Of a stretch of DNA of 64,000 bases, positions 63,346 through 64,000 are shown one piece after another. The notes below the pieces were generated by a model. The model was given only the letters and a program-made list of their open reading frames with translations, ran no database searches and had not been told where the DNA came from. Numbering within the stretch: position 1 is the stretch's first letter; each line of letters begins with the position of its first letter. The stretch spans positions 682,001 through 746,000 of the forward strand of contig JAUFNR010000011.1 of assembly GCA_031216915.1 (NCBI GenBank), given 5' to 3'. This stretch comes from Pictodentalium vernedei. Lineage: Eukaryota > Mollusca > Scaphopoda > Dentaliida > Dentaliidae. Made by a program: the position numbers and the translations under genes.

Positions 63346-64000
63346 ACTAGGCCTTGGCGACCCCTACCGACATTACCAACCAGCCTACGGTCAAATGCCT
63401 ACCCATACACCCTGATCGCCACACTGCCCGGCGAACCAGAAGGAACGTAGAGCGTAACGAACGGCGACGCATTAAACAAACATCAAATCTTACCAGATTG
63501 GCTGATATAGCTAGCAAGCACACAACCGACCCGGTCGTTACAAGACCCACCACGCTATTGTCCACACGACGCGTCCATAGCCTGACTAAAGGAACTGTTC
63601 TACGCAACCTAAACCGTATACTTAGTACGAAAACACCGTGAATAGGCCTTGGCGACCCTACCGACATTACCAACCAGCCTACGGTCAAACGCCTACCCAC
63701 ACACCCTGATCGCCACACTGCCCGGCGAACCAGAAGGAACGTAGAGCGTAACGAACGGCGACGCATTAAACAAAAATCAAATCTTACCAGATTGGCTGAT
63801 ATAGCTATCAAGCACACAACCGACCCGGTCGTTACAAGACCCAACATGCTATTGTCCACACGACGCGTGCATAGACTGACTAAAGGAACTGTTCTACGCA
63901 ACCTAAACCGTATACTTAGTACGAAACCACCGTGACTAGGCCTTGGCGACCCTACCGACATTACCAACCAGCCTACGGTCAAACGCCTACCCACACACCC
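63346..64000. repeat. Satellite monomers at the right edge
   Basis: After GGCGACCCCTACC (one extra C) the sequence leaves the 54,411-bp duplicate and follows monomers with private variants: AAACATCAAATC, CGCGTCCATAG, AAAACACCGTGAATAGG and GCTATCAAGC. The array continues past the window end. Confidence 0.8.

Larger units (their letters stand above)
37719..64000. repeat. 294-bp satellite array, right arm
   Basis: This is the same monomer family, resuming at the AAAAATCAAATC point of the monomer in which the left arm stopped, so the two arms were one continuous array before the 5.65-kb insertion. No MITE copy is present in this arm. The array runs off the end of the window with no unique sequence. 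Repeated long blocks and chimeric junctions inside it are listed separately. No gene is supported anywhere in it. Confidence 0.97.

Overview
The window contains no gene I can support. It is a eukaryotic satellite-DNA landscape: about 195 head-to-tail copies of a 294-bp monomer fill positions 1-32071 and 37719-64000. One 5.65-kb transposon-like insertion (32072-37718) interrupts the array, and four copies of a 242-bp piggyBac-type MITE lie inside it (15523, 22230, 26878, 30645). Because 294 is 3 x 98, any frame that is open in one monomer stays open through many. This produces reverse-strand open frames of up to about 1,000 codons that I regard as artefacts.

The likely source is a mollusc, probably a bivalve. 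The inference rests on the 5.65-kb insertion. Its left end (AAGAGGCCCCACGTGGCC, then CGCTCACCTGA), its GGACGACGGAC-rich 3' part and its right end (CAGGTGAGCTAAAAA) match, from memory, a dispersed repeat type that is abundant in bivalve genomes. Its layout, with unique flanks around a tandem core of about 167 bp, resembles bivalve 'pearl'-type or Helentron-like non-autonomous elements. No database search was possible.

Layout. 1-3613: satellite that recurs at 49234-52980. 3614-9655: two copies of a 12-monomer higher-order repeat (HOR, 3525 bp). 9656-13082: more heterogeneous monomers. 13083-32071: a second HOR family with block lengths of 2940, 3766/3767 and 4649 bp; its full-length blocks carry the MITE. 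32072-37718: the inserted element, made of a 5' region with a TG microsatellite and four diverged palindromic modules, a 167-bp tandem array with an internal 501-bp trimer HOR, and a 3' region ending in a hairpin. 37719-44400: the interrupted HOR resumes exactly in phase, including a MITE-free version of the MITE-bearing monomer. 44400-64000: long blocks repeated at offsets 5587, 6352, 49234 and 54411 bp.

How it fits together: the MITE entered one monomer at its TTAA and was then multiplied with the HOR. The 5.65-kb element entered later, as a single copy, within about ten bases of the same AT-rich patch of the monomer. Unequal exchange then made truncated monomers, a MITE-deleted block and chimeric junctions. 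Differences between monomers look strongly biased towards C-to-T and G-to-A changes at CpG, suggesting germline methylation of the array.
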